From assembly GCA_031772625.1 (NCBI GenBank), contig CM062805.1:514704102-514768101 (forward strand): DNA of 64,000 nucleotides. Direction: 5' to 3'. Below are positions 52,134-64,000 of the stretch, piece by piece. The notes below the pieces were generated by a model. It searched no databases and had not been told where the DNA came from. It saw only the letters and a program-made list of their open reading frames with translations. The stretch is from Pinus tabuliformis. Its lineage: Eukaryota; Streptophyta; Pinopsida; Pinales; Pinaceae. Made by a program: the position numbers and the translations under genes. Position 1 is the first letter of the stretch. Every line of letters starts with the position of its first letter.

Positions 52134-54756
52134 TGTTGTCGCTCAGATTGTACAGGCACTGCGACAACTGCTCAAGGCGGGGGCTGTCACTCTGATCCCT
52201 GCCCACTTTGTTCTATTTGTCTCCCAACAACAGGCTATGGGGGGTAGTCCCTATGGAAGTGAGATGATGGAAAGCAGGTTGGGAACCAACTTGCACAGGA
52301 GACACAGTTGAGTGGCCTAACTACTTGGTAAAAATTTAGCAAGACTTAAGGATCTAATTAGATTTGGATTTGAGATCAGTGCCTTATGGAGTCAAAATTC
52401 TTGCTTATTATAAATTATGACCAAGTAACTGGATGGACAACTGCTGCTTAGATGAATAACTAACTTATATGAAGTGCAAGTCCTAAAATCTAAGTGTGAT
52501 GCAAGGATCTTGGTTAGTTTTAGATTATATCCCTAATCTAAATGGAACCTTTCCCTTAACTGTTTTGAGAACAATCTTCAGAGTAGGTTGTGAGATGGAA
52601 GCCAACGGGAAGCAAGCTTAGGCTTCATTAAAGATACCTCCCCCTGTGTTCCAACCACCTAGTGCCTCTGGCGTTGCAGAGATTGTGGCTCTAATGATTG
52701 CAAGGTCATTGTGTTAATGACTAAGAAGGGCTGAATCCCTCAAGCTAGATGAGAAAGGGTTGTCCTAGGAGTCTATCAACCAAGCTTATGCTTGGAGGTA
52801 AGTTTTTAATGCAAGCTAAGCCTAGAATGCTTATGCAATGATAATGAGTGAAATTCTTAGTTTTGAGATTAGCTTAATGTTTTAAGTACTTTAAGTTATG
52901 ATGAATCCTTAATGACAAGAGTACTTTTCAACGAGTTATGTGCAATCTCACAACCAAGAAAGTGCCAATTTACTTTGTGCCAACAATAAATCAATCCACA
53001 ATATGCTTAATTAATGATATCAATTGAAAGATCTTAGAATACCTATCCACTTATTAATTAGCCAATAATGATTATCACACAAAATGCCAATCACAATAGC
53101 TCAAGGTATTCAAATGATAATCTTATGCCAATTATATTTCAAATGCCCAAAATAACTCAACTCTTCAACTAGATTAAAACTTTAGGTATATGAGTGATCT
53201 TAGTGCCAAGTTAACAAATTCTCAAAATTTAATGCAAGATAAACTATTGTTAGAGCTTAACAACATGAATCACTATAAACCTAAAAAATTATGAAAGAGC
53301 TACTTATGATGATGTATGGGAGAACAGTAAATATTTCACTTTAAAACAAGAAAATTGTCAAACATATGAATCATAAAATGACCAATGAATAATCTAATGA
53401 CTTGCCAATAAGTATTTTGACCAATTAGATGTGTTTTTAGGGCTCTTAATTCTTTGTTAGGAAGAATATATTACATCTGTAACAAAACAATGAGGAAAAT
53501 AGGGTTTAGAGATCAAACCCTAGGCTCAAGGCCTTGTAGATTACTTTACCCAAATTTTGCAGTGAAGTTGCCACCTGAAAGCACAAGCTTTTGAGCCCAA
53601 TTTCTGCAAAAGCCACCAAGTATTCAGTGCCAAAAATTTAGAAATTGACAAAGGTCAAATTAGGGCTAAAGAGGGCAATGCTAGGCCCGATAGGGTTAAC
53701 GTTGGGAAAGGGAAGGCTTAGGAGGCCAAAGAAGAGACAAAGGAGGCAAAAGCAAATAAAAAAGGCTTGATGTTAGAGGGAGAAAGCCCTCTAAGGGCTA
53801 GCGACTAGGGTTAGAGGTTGAATGAGGGATAGAAAGGGGTCAGAGAGACCAAAAAAGGGAGAGCGAAGGGAAAAGAGAGACACAAGGGGAAGGAGTAGGA
53901 AAAGTCTAGAGGAGGGCTTGAAAAGGTCACGGATAGCCTCAAGGGCAACTATCTAGGGTCACTAAGGGAGGCAGAGGGCCCTAGAGGTCATGGCTTGGCC
54001 GAAAAAGGCCTAAAACCCTCAACGTTAGGCCAAGGAGGGAAGTCTGAGAGGCCCAGAGGATGACACAGACCTCCAGGAGGCCAAAAAAGATGACGTAGGG
54101 GCCTTTAAGGCTGACACAGAGGCTAAGGAGGGAGACTCTAGCATTGGCGGGGGTGGATCTGGGCCCGGGAGGGCTAAAACTCGAAACCTTAGCTGCAAAA
54201 AATTTAATTTGCTTCAAATCTCCAATTTTGCTCAGTTTCTTCAATGGCTGGCCTTGCAAAAAATTTGGAGACTAGATTTCCCCTCAAGGGCCTCGATCTA
54301 TCTCTATTCCACGTTTCTGCACTTGATTTCACCTGCTAAAAATAGATTCACAAATATCCAAAACCCCAATATATACAAAAATCTTAAAACCCCAAAACCC
54401 CAATTAGAAATAATTTACAAAATATATTTTACAAATTTATTTACAAAATTTACAAGGGTTTTAAAATAAATTTTGAGAAATCATTATTTTTGGAGTTTTC
54501 TTTGATAAATGGCTAATAAAACTTTCGAAATTAAATGTAAGTTGCAGCCTTAGTGAAGTTAGATTATCTGAAGTCCAAACAAAGTCAGTTCATGCCCACA
54601 ATTTGTGAACTTTTTGAAGAAAGATTTTTAGACATATGGCGAATTAGATCACCGAAAATATACCTAAAATCTATTAATAAAATGTTCTTATCCCCATCTA
54701 ATGTAAAACAAATTTTAAAATAATTAAGCCCAATATAGGAAAGCCCATACCCAACA
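52134..54756 (-). repeat. GypE 5' LTR (inferred extent)
   Basis: Starts on the plus strand TGTTGTCGCTCAG beside the primer site and probably ends CCCATACCCAACA at 54756. About 2.6 kb, with no partner copy in the window. 53700-54140 is purine-rich with GAGGCCAAAG/GGAGGC words. Confidence 0.55.
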
Positions 54757-54930
54757 CATACCACAAATCAATGAACACTGAACACCATGAACTGCACCCC
54801 AAAGTCTTTATTATGATTCAAAAAACGTTCCCAGCGGGACAATAGCATTACATCAACTTTTGTGCAGAATCTTTTTTAGTAAAAAAATCAGATGGCTTGA
54901 GACTCAAATGGCTCTCTAATTTATAGAACA
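54757..54930. other. Short stretch between GypE LTR and LtrF repeat
   Basis: No gene. Weak similarity to the LtrF LTR upstream of 59449 is possible (GAACAAGCAA..TGTGGTGG), so it may be diverged LtrF LTR. Confidence 0.35.
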
Positions 54931-56441
54931 AGCAATAAACAATGTGGTGGTGTTGAAGAAGCCCATGGTATGACAATCAATGCTTTGCAATGATGGAGGC
55001 CCGTAGCTCTCAACGCTCACCCTAAGTGTTATTATGACCCTCTGGAGGGCTTGGATCCCGTATTGGGAGGCCAAGACCAAGATGAATATCCACGCAATCC
55101 TATATAAGATCTAATGCATCTCCTCACCTTCTAGTACAATAATTTATCAATATAATTGAGTAAATAAGCTTGCTAATCATGGGCAGAAAATTGAAATGGA
55201 CACTTCATAGTGGCATGCCCTTCCAAATGGGCTTTGGACATGTACTAATGTTACTTTTCTCGACAAGGGAGTTAATGAAGGACCCTATTAGGTGGTCTCA
55301 ACCTCTAAGGGAGTGAATGGTCCATGGTACATTCATTAAATGGTAAGTGTCAGGTGAAATAATGATGGAATGGAGTGGGGGCAGAAGGGAAGGCTCCAAG
55401 CCACATGCCGTGGTACAAGGGTAGCTATAATAAAAGAAGCCCATACCTTGGGTGTATGAATGAAGGAGCAATCGTGGTACATGAGTTACCCTGACCTTTG
55501 TTTTTCCACCTTTCTTCATATGCCTTTTGCCTTTTATTGATTTTTCTTCTCTTTACTGCTCGGGGTTGAAGGGGATGTGAGCATAATGTGTAAGATGTAG
55601 TAGTGAATACCCCCTTAAGGTTGGGAAGTTCATCGCCCACCAGGGGTTGGGACAATCATCAGTTCCTTAATGATGCATGGCTCACTTATAGGGGCCCTAA
55701 GAACTAGGGTGATGGCCATAATGATAGGGGGTTGGAGCTCATGTTTGTCTTTTTCCCACACACTAAATTCTTTTGTCAAGACCATCTTTTGCATTTTGTG
55801 GTACAATTCCTGTTGTATGTGGTCATATTATGCTTTTGTCTTTTTTTTTAGATGCATCAACCTCTGGGGCATCGTTCCAGGTCTAACCCAAGGTGTGGAC
55901 ATGGGGAGGGGGTGACTAACACCTTGTGGACCCAATGGACGAATGTGGACCCAGATGGGAAAATGTGAAAAAGGGCTTGTAATGAGCGGAGGGGAATGAG
56001 ACATATGGTGTCGGTAAGTGGGCACTGGGACCACACAACCAAAATCAGGTTTTCATGTAGTGGCACTCCTAAAGCTAATAAATCATATAGGAGATCCCAC
56101 AGAACTAGGATCCAAGATTAACTCCCAAGATGAGGTAAGGGAACAAGAGTACAAGTCAAAGCTTGCTCTTTCTGCAGAATGCCTCCACTAATCCATGCCC
56201 AAATGTGCCCAAGAAAAGCAAGCATAATTACCTGATTACATAATGAAAAATCATACCTTCCGGGTTGGAAGACCCACCTTCAAACATACAATTATGACAT
56301 ATGAGCGAGGGCACATAATGACTGGCTCAAGTGGCGGAGAATAGTGGCACATCGAGCTATAAGGGGTTGCTAGCTGTCGATTGAAGACAAATCTTGGAGA
56401 AAAATTATCCTATAGGGGTCACTCACAAGTGGTGGGTAACA
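54931..56441 (-). repeat. LtrF 3' LTR (truncated at its minus-strand 3' end)
   Basis: Matches 59449-60929, including TAATTGAGTAAATAAGCTTGCTAATCATGGG and GGACCCTATTAGGTGGTCTCAACC. The minus-strand LTR start is TGTTACCCACC at 56441. Confidence 0.8.
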
Positions 56442-57401
56442 TCTGGCTCCCACTGGGACATGAACTCGCGGTAGAGTGCATGAACCATGTACTCCAGCGG
56501 TGAGGTTATGAGAACACCAACAATCTCTTGGGACTGCAGACGTGTTACCTACACATCATAGAGAAAGAAAACAGGGTAACATGTTTTGATGGTGTCCTTT
56601 GATCGCCCATGCTTTTGTTAGTTCATAAAAATCAACAAGAAATAAAATCTACTCTAGAATGCAAATCTAGTCTATATGCATCTAATCTAGCATGATAACA
56701 GAAAATGATATTAAATTCTAATGCAAAATGAGTATGCAATGCATCCTACTCTAACATGCATGGCTACAATATGCAACTACTAAGTGTAATCATGCAATCA
56801 ATGCAACAAATAGATCATCTAATCAATATGAGAACACTTGCTTCCGTGATTACTTGTGACAAGTGTAAAAGCCGAGATAAGAAGAATCATACGTGGGACC
56901 ATCAGGGTGGGAGGTGGGAAAATGAGAGACCCATTCATCATAGAAAGGAGTAATGCGCGAAGGGAAGGGCACCAACTTGGAGAGTCGGATCGTTCCATGT
57001 AAATACAAAATGTATGATTAGATAACCAGGGTTATCAAGACCCTTCTTACTAATGTCATGCTTTATGGCCACCCTAAGGTCATGATTGGAAGTACAAGGG
57101 GAACAATGGCATGGATAGACACAACAAGCAGGTTGCTTGGTAGGGTGATTGCATCTAAGAGAGGCAATCACTGTGTGCTCATTATGTTGAGGAGAAGTGA
57201 TACATCTAATGAATTCTCTCTCCTCAAGACCACCCCCAAAAGGGGGAAAAGTTCATTATTATTAGTGATAATGTAAGAAGGGTTGAGGAAAGGGTCCACA
57301 TGTGACTCAACTACATTCCCAGGATCATTAGGAAAGACAATGGTCGGATCGATATCATCATCATCATCAATGTCATAGATAGGGTCCTTGTCAGAACGAT
57401 G
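56442..57401 (-). other. LtrF interior, noncoding part
   Basis: No conserved frame. An (ATC)n microsatellite on the plus strand is at 57354-57368. Confidence 0.45.
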
Positions 57402-57893
57402 CTAATGAATTTCCCATTTTCCTTTTTCAATATGTAAGTAATCACTGTTATCAATGTCCAAAGGGGTAGTGGGATTATCTTTTGCAACACCCTCTTGATG
57501 TTCAGTGAAGGCTTCCTCTTGAATATCTAACAGTTGGCATGCATGAAAATGCTTAAGAAAGCCATCAAAGAATGCTTCAATAGATGAGATGCTCCTAGGT
57601 TTACAATTATGTAGCCATGAATTATGACCATGGAGGGATCTCATGAATAACATTATGAGGACATCGTGGTGAACCACTTCAACCTTTGAGGTATGTGCAA
57701 CAAATTTTGCTACATGATTAATTGCAGAAAGTGGATCATCATCAAACATGGGCACTCCACGTATGGCAGCCCAGGTGACATGATTAGGGTGTCCAAGAAT
57801 GTTAGCGATGTCCAAGGTAGGAAATTCATCAAAGAAAGACATCCTATTAGGATACACATATAAATTATATAGGAGTTGCCGGGGTGAAATCAA
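57402..57893 (-). pseudogene. LtrF gag-like remnant
   Basis: 163 codons on the minus strand: N-H-V-A-K-F-V-A-H-T, then V-L-I-M-L-F-M-R-S-L-H-G-H-N-S-W-L-H-N-C and S-S-I-E-A-F-F-D-G-F-L-K-H-F. This is the pattern of a gypsy-type gag core (a hydrophobic helix followed by W..W-x and F..F). An acidic tail follows. It starts about 70 bases from the primer-like site. No zinc knuckle or protease follows. Moderately sure of the gag identity. Confidence 0.55.
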
Positions 57894-57961
57894 AGATGCC
57901 TAGAAAGATACTTGCATTGACCTTAAAGTTTAATAAAGAACTAGGGCTTCGTTCTTCTAAT

Positions 57962-57971
57962 GGAGTCGCCA
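57962..57971 (-). promoter_or_regulatory. LtrF primer-binding-like site
   Basis: The minus strand reads TGGCGACTCC three bases from the presumed LTR end (57975). The first ten bases are those of primer sites common in plant gypsy elements, but the rest diverges. Confidence 0.5.
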
Positions 57972-57974
57972 AAA

Positions 57975-60929
57975 TGATATGTCAATATTGTTCACGAAAA
58001 ACCCCTTGAAAGAAATACTATTCGAGACCAAGGGTCAAGATATTTGACAAGAAAAGGGTTCATCCATGGTTAAGATAGTAAAGGCAAAAGGTTTCAAATG
58101 ATATACTACCAGAGTACAAACTTTCAAGAAATCCCTAAGTTGAAGGATTAACTTCTAGGGTTCCCACTTGATGTGATAGCTAGGGCATCAATTTAATTGG
58201 AATTTCGTCGTTGAAATTCGTTCAAAACTTGTGGATGCCTAAAGGAGACACAAAGGAAGAATTGTATCCAGACATAATCCAAAAAATCCTCCTCCCTAAA
58301 ATTTCGCACCAAGCACCATAAAGCCTCCTTGTCCTTAAAGGGAAGAAAAAACGGGAGAGAATGGAGTGAAAATAAATATGATTCGTTGATTTGAGGGTTA
58401 TCACCAAGGAATCAGGATCTAGGACCAAAAGCCTAACAATTGGGAGGATTGGAGTAAAAAATGATCTTGATTTGAGAGTTTCGCTCTTCAAGGAGACCTA
58501 ATGGCAGCTTCGCTAGCCCTAATGGAGGCAACTTCACAACAACACTAAGAATTTATACTTCGCTGGCAAGAATAAATGGAGTTTCAAGGATGCAACATAT
58601 AAAACAACCTCTAGGAACATTCATTCATCATTATCCATGAGTAACACATGCAAAATTTCCAATATCTTCGATGTTCTAATAAAATTAGGGCACATTCAAA
58701 ACTATATACAATATTTCATGCATTAGACATTTATTAGATCATAAATATAGCATTAAACGAGACTTACAAGATAATGAATAATATATCCATCCATCAATTT
58801 GCCAAAAAGAAGCTTCAAGAAAGATAACAAATTCTTCCAAACTTCAAAATGCATTAGAATCATCCAAATCTCTTCACAAAATTGTAGGCCGAAAATCCTC
58901 TAACGAGGTAGCCGAAAATCCCAAGTGTGATCAATTCAAATGGGAGTGAGTCTCTCAAATTTATACAAGACTCAGATGTTCGAATTTCTAATTATGAAGC
59001 CCCTAAGGTGCTAAAACAAGGTAAGAAACCCTTGGTTACAAGCCAACCAAGATAGACTTACATTAATTATTATTTTATTTGTCCTTTAGCCCATGTAATT
59101 AATGCGAAGTGCTCTCCAATGCTGGGATTGAGGCCTCATGTGCTAAGAATGAGGGTGATTGCGTCAAAATCAATGGATAAGAGGGGGCTGCCTTCTAAAT
59201 GCTGTAAAACATCTCAAAACCCCAATTTGGGCTCTATGGGCTTGAAATGGTTTCCAAATGGCTCAAGATCAAGTCTATGCTCCATTGATGAGGGTTGGAA
59301 GATCACACATGCCCTCCCATGGCTCCCTGAAAGAGACAAAACCTCCTCTGGGACTTGGATCAGCTGCCAAGTGTCGGGTGCAATGTGTGGCCGGCTCAAC
59401 AACGTGGTCCAAGTGCATCATCTTCTCTGTATAACTTGGGCACGAACAAGCAATGTGGTGGTGTTGAAGAAGCCCATGGTGTGGCAATCAATGTTGGAGG
59501 CCCATAGCTCTCAACGCTCACTCTATAAGAGCCATTACGATCCTTTGGAGGGCGGGCTTGGATCCCATATAGGGAGGCCAAGTCCAAGATGAAGAACCAC
59601 TTGCAATCCTGTATCAGATCCATTGCGTCTTCGCACCTTCCAGTATAATAATTTATTAGTATAATTGAGTAAATAAGCTTGCTAATCATGGGTAGAAATG
59701 GACACTTCATAGGGGCATGCCCTTCCAAATGGGATTTGGACATGTACTAGTGTTACTTTTCTTGACAAGGGAGTTAATGAAGGACCCTATTAGGTGGTCT
59801 CAACCTATAAGGGAGTGACTGGTCCATGGTACATTCATCAAATGGCATTTGTCATGTGAAATAATAATGGAATGGAGTAGGGGGCATAAGGGAAGGCTCC
59901 AAGCCACATGCCATGGTACAAGGGTAGCTATAATAAAAGAAGCCCATACCTTGGTTGTATGAATGAAGGAGGGCGCAATCATGGTACATGAGTTACCCCA
60001 ACCTTTGTTTTTCCACCTTTTTCATATGCCTTTTTCCTTTTATTGATTTTTCTTCTCTTTACTGTTCGGGGCTGAAGGGGATGAGAGGATGATGTGTAAG
60101 ATGTAGTAGTGAATACCCCCTTAAGGTTGGGTAGTTCATCGCCCACCAGGGGTTGGGACTATCATGGGTTCCTTAATGATGCAAGGGGTACTTATAGGGG
60201 CTCTAGGAACCAGGGTGATGGCCATAATGATAGGGGGTAGAGCTCATGTTTGGCTTTTGCCCACACGCTAAATTCTTTTGTCTGGATCATCTTTTGCATT
60301 TTGTGGTACATTTCCTATTGTATGTGGCCATATTATGCTTTTTTTTTAGCTGCATCAACCTCGGGGGCATCATTATAGGTCCGAGCCAGGGTGTGGACAT
60401 GGGGAGGGGGTGACTAACACCTTGTGGATCCAATGGACGAATGTGGACCCAAATGGGAAAATGTGAAAATTGGCTTGTAGTGAGTAGAGGGAAATCGGAC
60501 ATATGGTGTTGGGAAGCGGTACCACAACCAAAATCAGTGTTTGATGTAGTGCGAATCCTAAAGCTAATAGCTCACAGAGGAAATCCCACGGGAATAGGAG
60601 CCAAGATTAACTTCCAAGATGAGGTAAGGGAACAAGAGTACAAGTCAAAGCCTGTTCTTTGCGCTGAATCCCCCACTAATCCATGCCCAAATGTGCCTAA
60701 GAAAAGCATGCAGAAACACCCAATTACATAATGAAAAGTCATACCTTTGGGGTTGGAATGCCCACCTTTAAACAAACGATCATGATAGATGAGCGAGGGC
60801 ATATAATGACTAGCTTAGGCAGCAAAAAATAGTAGCACATAGAGCTATAAGGGGTTGCTGGCTGTCGGTTGAAGACAAATCTTGGAGAAAATTTCTCCTA
60901 TAGGGTTCACCCACAAGTGGTGGGTAATA
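57975..60929 (-). repeat. LtrF 5' LTR
   Basis: About 2.95 kb. The plus strand begins TGATATGTCAATATTG and ends GGTGGGTAATA, where a final CA would be expected (mutated to TA). The right 1.48 kb is repeated at 54931-56441. Confidence 0.65.
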
Positions 60930-63289
60930 AACCTTTCAAGCAAAATTTTAGGGCTTCTTGTTGTAAATTAGTGAAAAACGATTGGGTTGCCCTCATATAA
61001 GGGTTGTCATTTTCACTTATTCATCATCACACACTCTCTTCTATTCCGTTGAATGAGTGCGTACTAGTTGTCTTCTCTTTGTCTCTTGGACACAATGCAC
61101 GATTGCTAGAGTGAATCATCTTGGGAGTGATATTTTTGCATGGAGAGATTATCTTTGGATTGATGAATTTATTCTTTTGATTGAATTGTGTGAGTTTATT
61201 GTCATTTTTCTTCCATTTGCATGATATTTTATGAAAATTAGGGTTTCTATCATGCCATATTAAAGCTATGAAAATTTGGGTTTCTATCATGCCATATTAA
61301 AAAGTAAAAAATATTTCATGAAATCTTGTTTCTATATGTTATGCAAAATTTGTCATTCAAGAATCCATCAACAAAATTTGTTGCATGAATCCGTTGATCT
61401 GAAATCTCCTACTAAGAGAAGTCGCTAGGGTTTCTAAGAGAAGCTATTTAGTTTTCCTCCCTTTTCATTTGAGTCCTATCATCGACCTTGCCCTGGTTGA
61501 CTCCATTGCCCAATAAAATAGAGGTAGAAGTAGTTTTGGGATCAACTTTTAAAATTTCTCTCTTTCCTTTTTTTCTGGGTATCAAGGGTGAGGGTTTGGT
61601 GTAAATTTGCATTTAAAAGAACTTTTGTTCCTATATGTTATAGTCCTTTAGGTGTAAAGTGGATTTATTTCACTTAGAGGCGCCTCTCCAGCGTAGTGTG
61701 GAAGAGATGTTGTAATGTCTATTCCTGTCCTGTTAAACATTTTGACTTGGTCAAATTACGTACAAAATAATAATAATAATAATTATTTTAATTATTTTTA
61801 AAACATTTTGACTTTGTCAAATTACATAAAAATAAAATTAATAATTATATTTATATTTATAATTAGTAATTAATCTTGCCTAGTTCCATCGTAGAGGTTT
61901 GCACCTCGAGAGATTTGATTTGTCTCGGTGCTTGGTAGTTTCAGAGTTAAGATGGATCTAGGCTGGTTAATATTTGGGAAGCAAAATTTGTTGATTTTTG
62001 TAGCCTCAGAGGGTCTTTCACATTGGCTTGGTGTCTTAGCATGTAGAAGATATTTGATTGCTCCTTTAGGTGCTTGCTTGGTGGAATAAGTGATTTTATG
62101 ATTTCTTTCCTAAGGTTAACTTTGGAAAAGTACAATAATTAATTAATTTAACTATTGTTTACTATTAGGCCAAATTCTAAGGATAAATTATTAAACTATT
62201 TAAGTGACTTCGATATAATCTCAATCGTTGATTTCAAGTGAGGCTTAGGATTTAAGTGACTTCGATATAAGCCAATTTGCTGGTGAAACAAGTCTAATTC
62301 CCCAGGGCCGAGTTTCTTTCAGATGGTTGATTTCCAAGGGCCAATTTCTTTGATTTTCCCAGTGGGGTTGAATTTCTAGGTTCCCAGTAGTAGTATTTTT
62401 CTATGCATTCTTTGTGGGTGTAACCCACACTTTTCCAGAGTGTAATAATATGAAGATTGTGTTGGGTACAAATTTGTTGTTGTAGTTCGAGTGATCTCTC
62501 CATTTTATTTTCGAAGTTAATATACTAGTCTGTTTATTTTATTAGCAATTTTAGAAACATTTGCGATAAATATTTTCTTGGTTTGCAATAAATTGTTGAA
62601 GTACATTATTCAAATTTGGTATAAAAGAATTTAACAAAATCTAGCATTTATTGCATGTTTTCACCCCATGTTTGGGGCTGATGTCTAGGGTTTATGTTGC
62701 TGTTCTTTGCATTTATAACCATTATAAATCTAAATTTGACCTATTCCTTGCTTACCTCTTAGTTAGCCTTTAATCTTTTGTTGATATTATCATTTGGAGG
62801 CCATTTCTTTGCTGATATATGCAATTGCATGCTGTAAATTTGAATACAGTAAAAACCCTAGCTTGTAACATCTTTCCTTTAGTTCACTGTGGTTGGTGGA
62901 AAGTGTGCTTAAACATTTGCAACTCTTATCTTGGCCTTCAAGGCCTTACTGGTACCTTCTCCCAAAACCATTGGACCCTTATCACTGTTGAACCCTCTTT
63001 TATTGAAGACCTTTCTAGGAGATTGTCTGCAAGCTCCTTAGAGAGCCATTTGGCTTGGAAGCCTCCCTTGTGGGGATAACATCCAGCCACTAAACAACAA
63101 GAGAAAGACTGCTGAGATGACAAAGTGGCTGATGTCTTTGCCACAAGACCTAGCTTGCCTAGTGGGGCTTTGCATTAGGCCTGTTAGATTTCGCGATAAC
63201 AGTGCCTTTCTTGATGTTTTGGGTAGGCTATTGTCCTTGTCACCTCTCTCCATTTTCCTATTACGTTTTATTGGACACTGATATCTGAT
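60930..63289. other. 2.4 kb without recognisable genes
   Basis: A short tandem duplication at about 61231-61300 (GGGTTTCTATCATGCCATATTAAA twice) and another at 61737-61830 (CATTTTGACTTNGTCAAATTAC twice, followed by AAATAATAATAAT). The plus strand CTCATATAAGGG near 60991 resembles a TATA box, but no LTR could be bounded. Confidence 0.5.
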
Positions 63290-63840
63290 AGGGGATCTGT
63301 GAGAAGAGTGCCAATAGAGTAGGAGATGATGAGGGTTTTGCAAGCAGAGCTTTTCAAACATGGTATTAATTCCTTAGTTCATGATATTGCTAAGCTATTT
63401 ATCCATGTTGTTTCCTGAAGGTTTCCACCAGCATGGTATTGTCACTCTCAACTTGATCTAGAAATTAGGGTCTAGTGCTGAACCGAATAACTATCAGATG
63501 ATCATGGTTGGTCAAATCTCTAAGTTGTATGTTACTTCCCTTCATCGACTTTTAGCTAAGATACTTGATAGGAAGCTTCTTCAAGTGAACGTTCAGTTTT
63601 TTTTTTTTTTTTTTTTTTCGTCTTTGTACCACACCATAAATCATATCCTCACCTTCCAAGCCATCATACAAGATGCTGCACTTTGAAAGTCTTCTGTTTT
63701 TTGGTTTACGTTCAAAAGACGTTTGAATGGGTCCCGAGTGAGGTGCTGTTCTAGAGACTTAGATATATTGGTGTCTCGGAGACTATGCTCATTGCTATTA
63801 TGTTTCTTTGAGTCTATCATGTTGAATTTTCTTATAATAG
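63290..63840 (+). pseudogene. LINE (RTE-like) reverse transcriptase remnant
   Basis: Pieces in different plus-strand frames follow the order of an RTE-type LINE RT: L-Q-A-E-L-F-K-H-G-I-N-S-L, F-P-P-A-W, then E-P-N-N-Y-Q-M-I-M-V-G..S-K-L-Y. These are followed by L-L-A-K-I-L-D-R-K-L, H-T-I-N-H-I-L-T-F-Q-A-I-I and K-V-F-C-F-L-V-Y-V-Q-K-T-F-E, ending R-L-R-Y-I-G-V-S-E-T. The catalytic F-V-D of RT block A reads L-V-Y, and several stops and shifts occur. A 22-base poly-T run (63597-63618) replaces the G-Q-A-G-F-R motif. Clade assignment is by motif recall only. Confidence 0.7.
63597..63618. repeat. Poly-T run (22 bases)
   Basis: Lies inside the LINE RT remnant. It could be a microsatellite expansion or the poly-A of an inserted minus-strand retrosequence. 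Confidence 0.9.
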
Positions 63841-64000
63841 AAACTGATCTTCTAATCTGATAATTACTTCCAATGATTTATACCCAAGTTAGCTTATGTC
63901 ACTTATATCATTAACCAATTATACATAGAATATCTCAACAATAGTGCAATAATAGTAGTAAGATCATAAGGATACAGCCAAGTACCAAGAGACACCAAAA
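63841..64000. other. No feature recognised
   Basis: AT-rich, with stops in all frames. Probably further LINE decay or unique DNA. Confidence 0.4.

Larger units (their letters stand above)
49691..54756 (-). mobile_element. GypE: minus-strand Ty3/gypsy-type element, 3'-truncated
   Basis: On the minus strand: LTR (54756 to 52134, TGTTGGGTATGG..GCGACAACA), primer site 52111-52128, gag 51786-51163, gag tail and linker, and a degenerate aspartic protease to about 49793. RT and everything after it are absent, and no 3' LTR is seen. The start of the LTR is inferred from its TG and the matching CA end. Confidence 0.7.
54931..60929 (-). mobile_element. LtrF: minus-strand element with long LTRs and gag remnant
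   Basis: Direct repeats 54931-56441 and 59449-60929 are close copies, about 90% by eye. The right repeat extends to 57975, where a minus-strand primer-like site (TGGCGACTCC, 57962-57971) begins, so the full LTR is about 2.95 kb and the left copy is truncated. The LTR start on the minus strand is TGTTACCCACCACTTG. The 1.5-kb interior holds only a gag remnant. It is non-autonomous, since no enzyme domain is seen. Confidence 0.7.

Noticed and set aside
61900..61950. Primer binding site GGTAGTTTCAGAGTTAAG for a plus-strand element at 61 kb
   Set aside because: An insertion breaks the match to the tRNA-iMet site, and no LTR pair or gag follows.

Overview
No ordinary host gene is visible in this window. 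It reads as nuclear DNA of a plant with a large, repeat-rich genome. The evidence is abundant Copia LTR retrotransposons with plant-type primer binding sites (initiator tRNA-Met and tRNA-Asp), a Ty3/gypsy gag, an RTE-like LINE, a hAT-like element and very low gene density. A gymnosperm would fit, but the sequence does not prove it. One 100-N assembly gap lies at 48543-48642.

Left part (1-19.7 kb) is a stack of nested insertions. A long imperfect inverted repeat (16103-19705) carries a solo Copia LTR (18554-19470, TSD CATCC) in its right arm. A minus-strand Copia (CopC) abuts the left arm. Its protease is interrupted by a plus-strand Copia (CopA', ending at 2221), which itself contains a divergent gag-only-family LTR (1-378). 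The LTR of CopC is split by a 1.45-kb hAT-like element (4552-15934, 8-bp TSD ATTAGAAC). That element is in turn split by a 9.9-kb non-autonomous LTR element (LARD, 5642-15574, TSD CTTGG).

The middle (19.7-26.3 kb) holds no recognisable gene. From 26335 to 42259 there is a three-level nest proven by target-site duplications: CopH (TSD TAAAC) contains CopA (27575-40487, TSD AGATA), which contains an element with three LTRs and two gag-only internal regions (31567-38962, TSD TTATY). The innermost element looks like a tandem terminal-repeat retrotransposon with a gag domain (TR-GAG).

Right part: CopD (42739 into the gap) has gag, protease, partial RT and RNase H but has lost the integrase core. 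A second hAT-like 3' end lies at 48643-49151. Next come a minus-strand gypsy-type element (GypE, about 49.7-54.8 kb) and a minus-strand element with very long LTRs and a gag remnant (LtrF, 54931-60929). The window ends in repeat-poor noncoding DNA and a decayed LINE reverse transcriptase.

All protein-coding material is transposon-derived and broken. The most interesting pattern is in untranslated regions between coding sequence and 3' LTR. CopD, LARD and CopA/CopA' carry short hairpins whose stems differ in sequence between copies but keep pairing. The other leading candidates are the triple-LTR gag-only element and the large inverted repeat.
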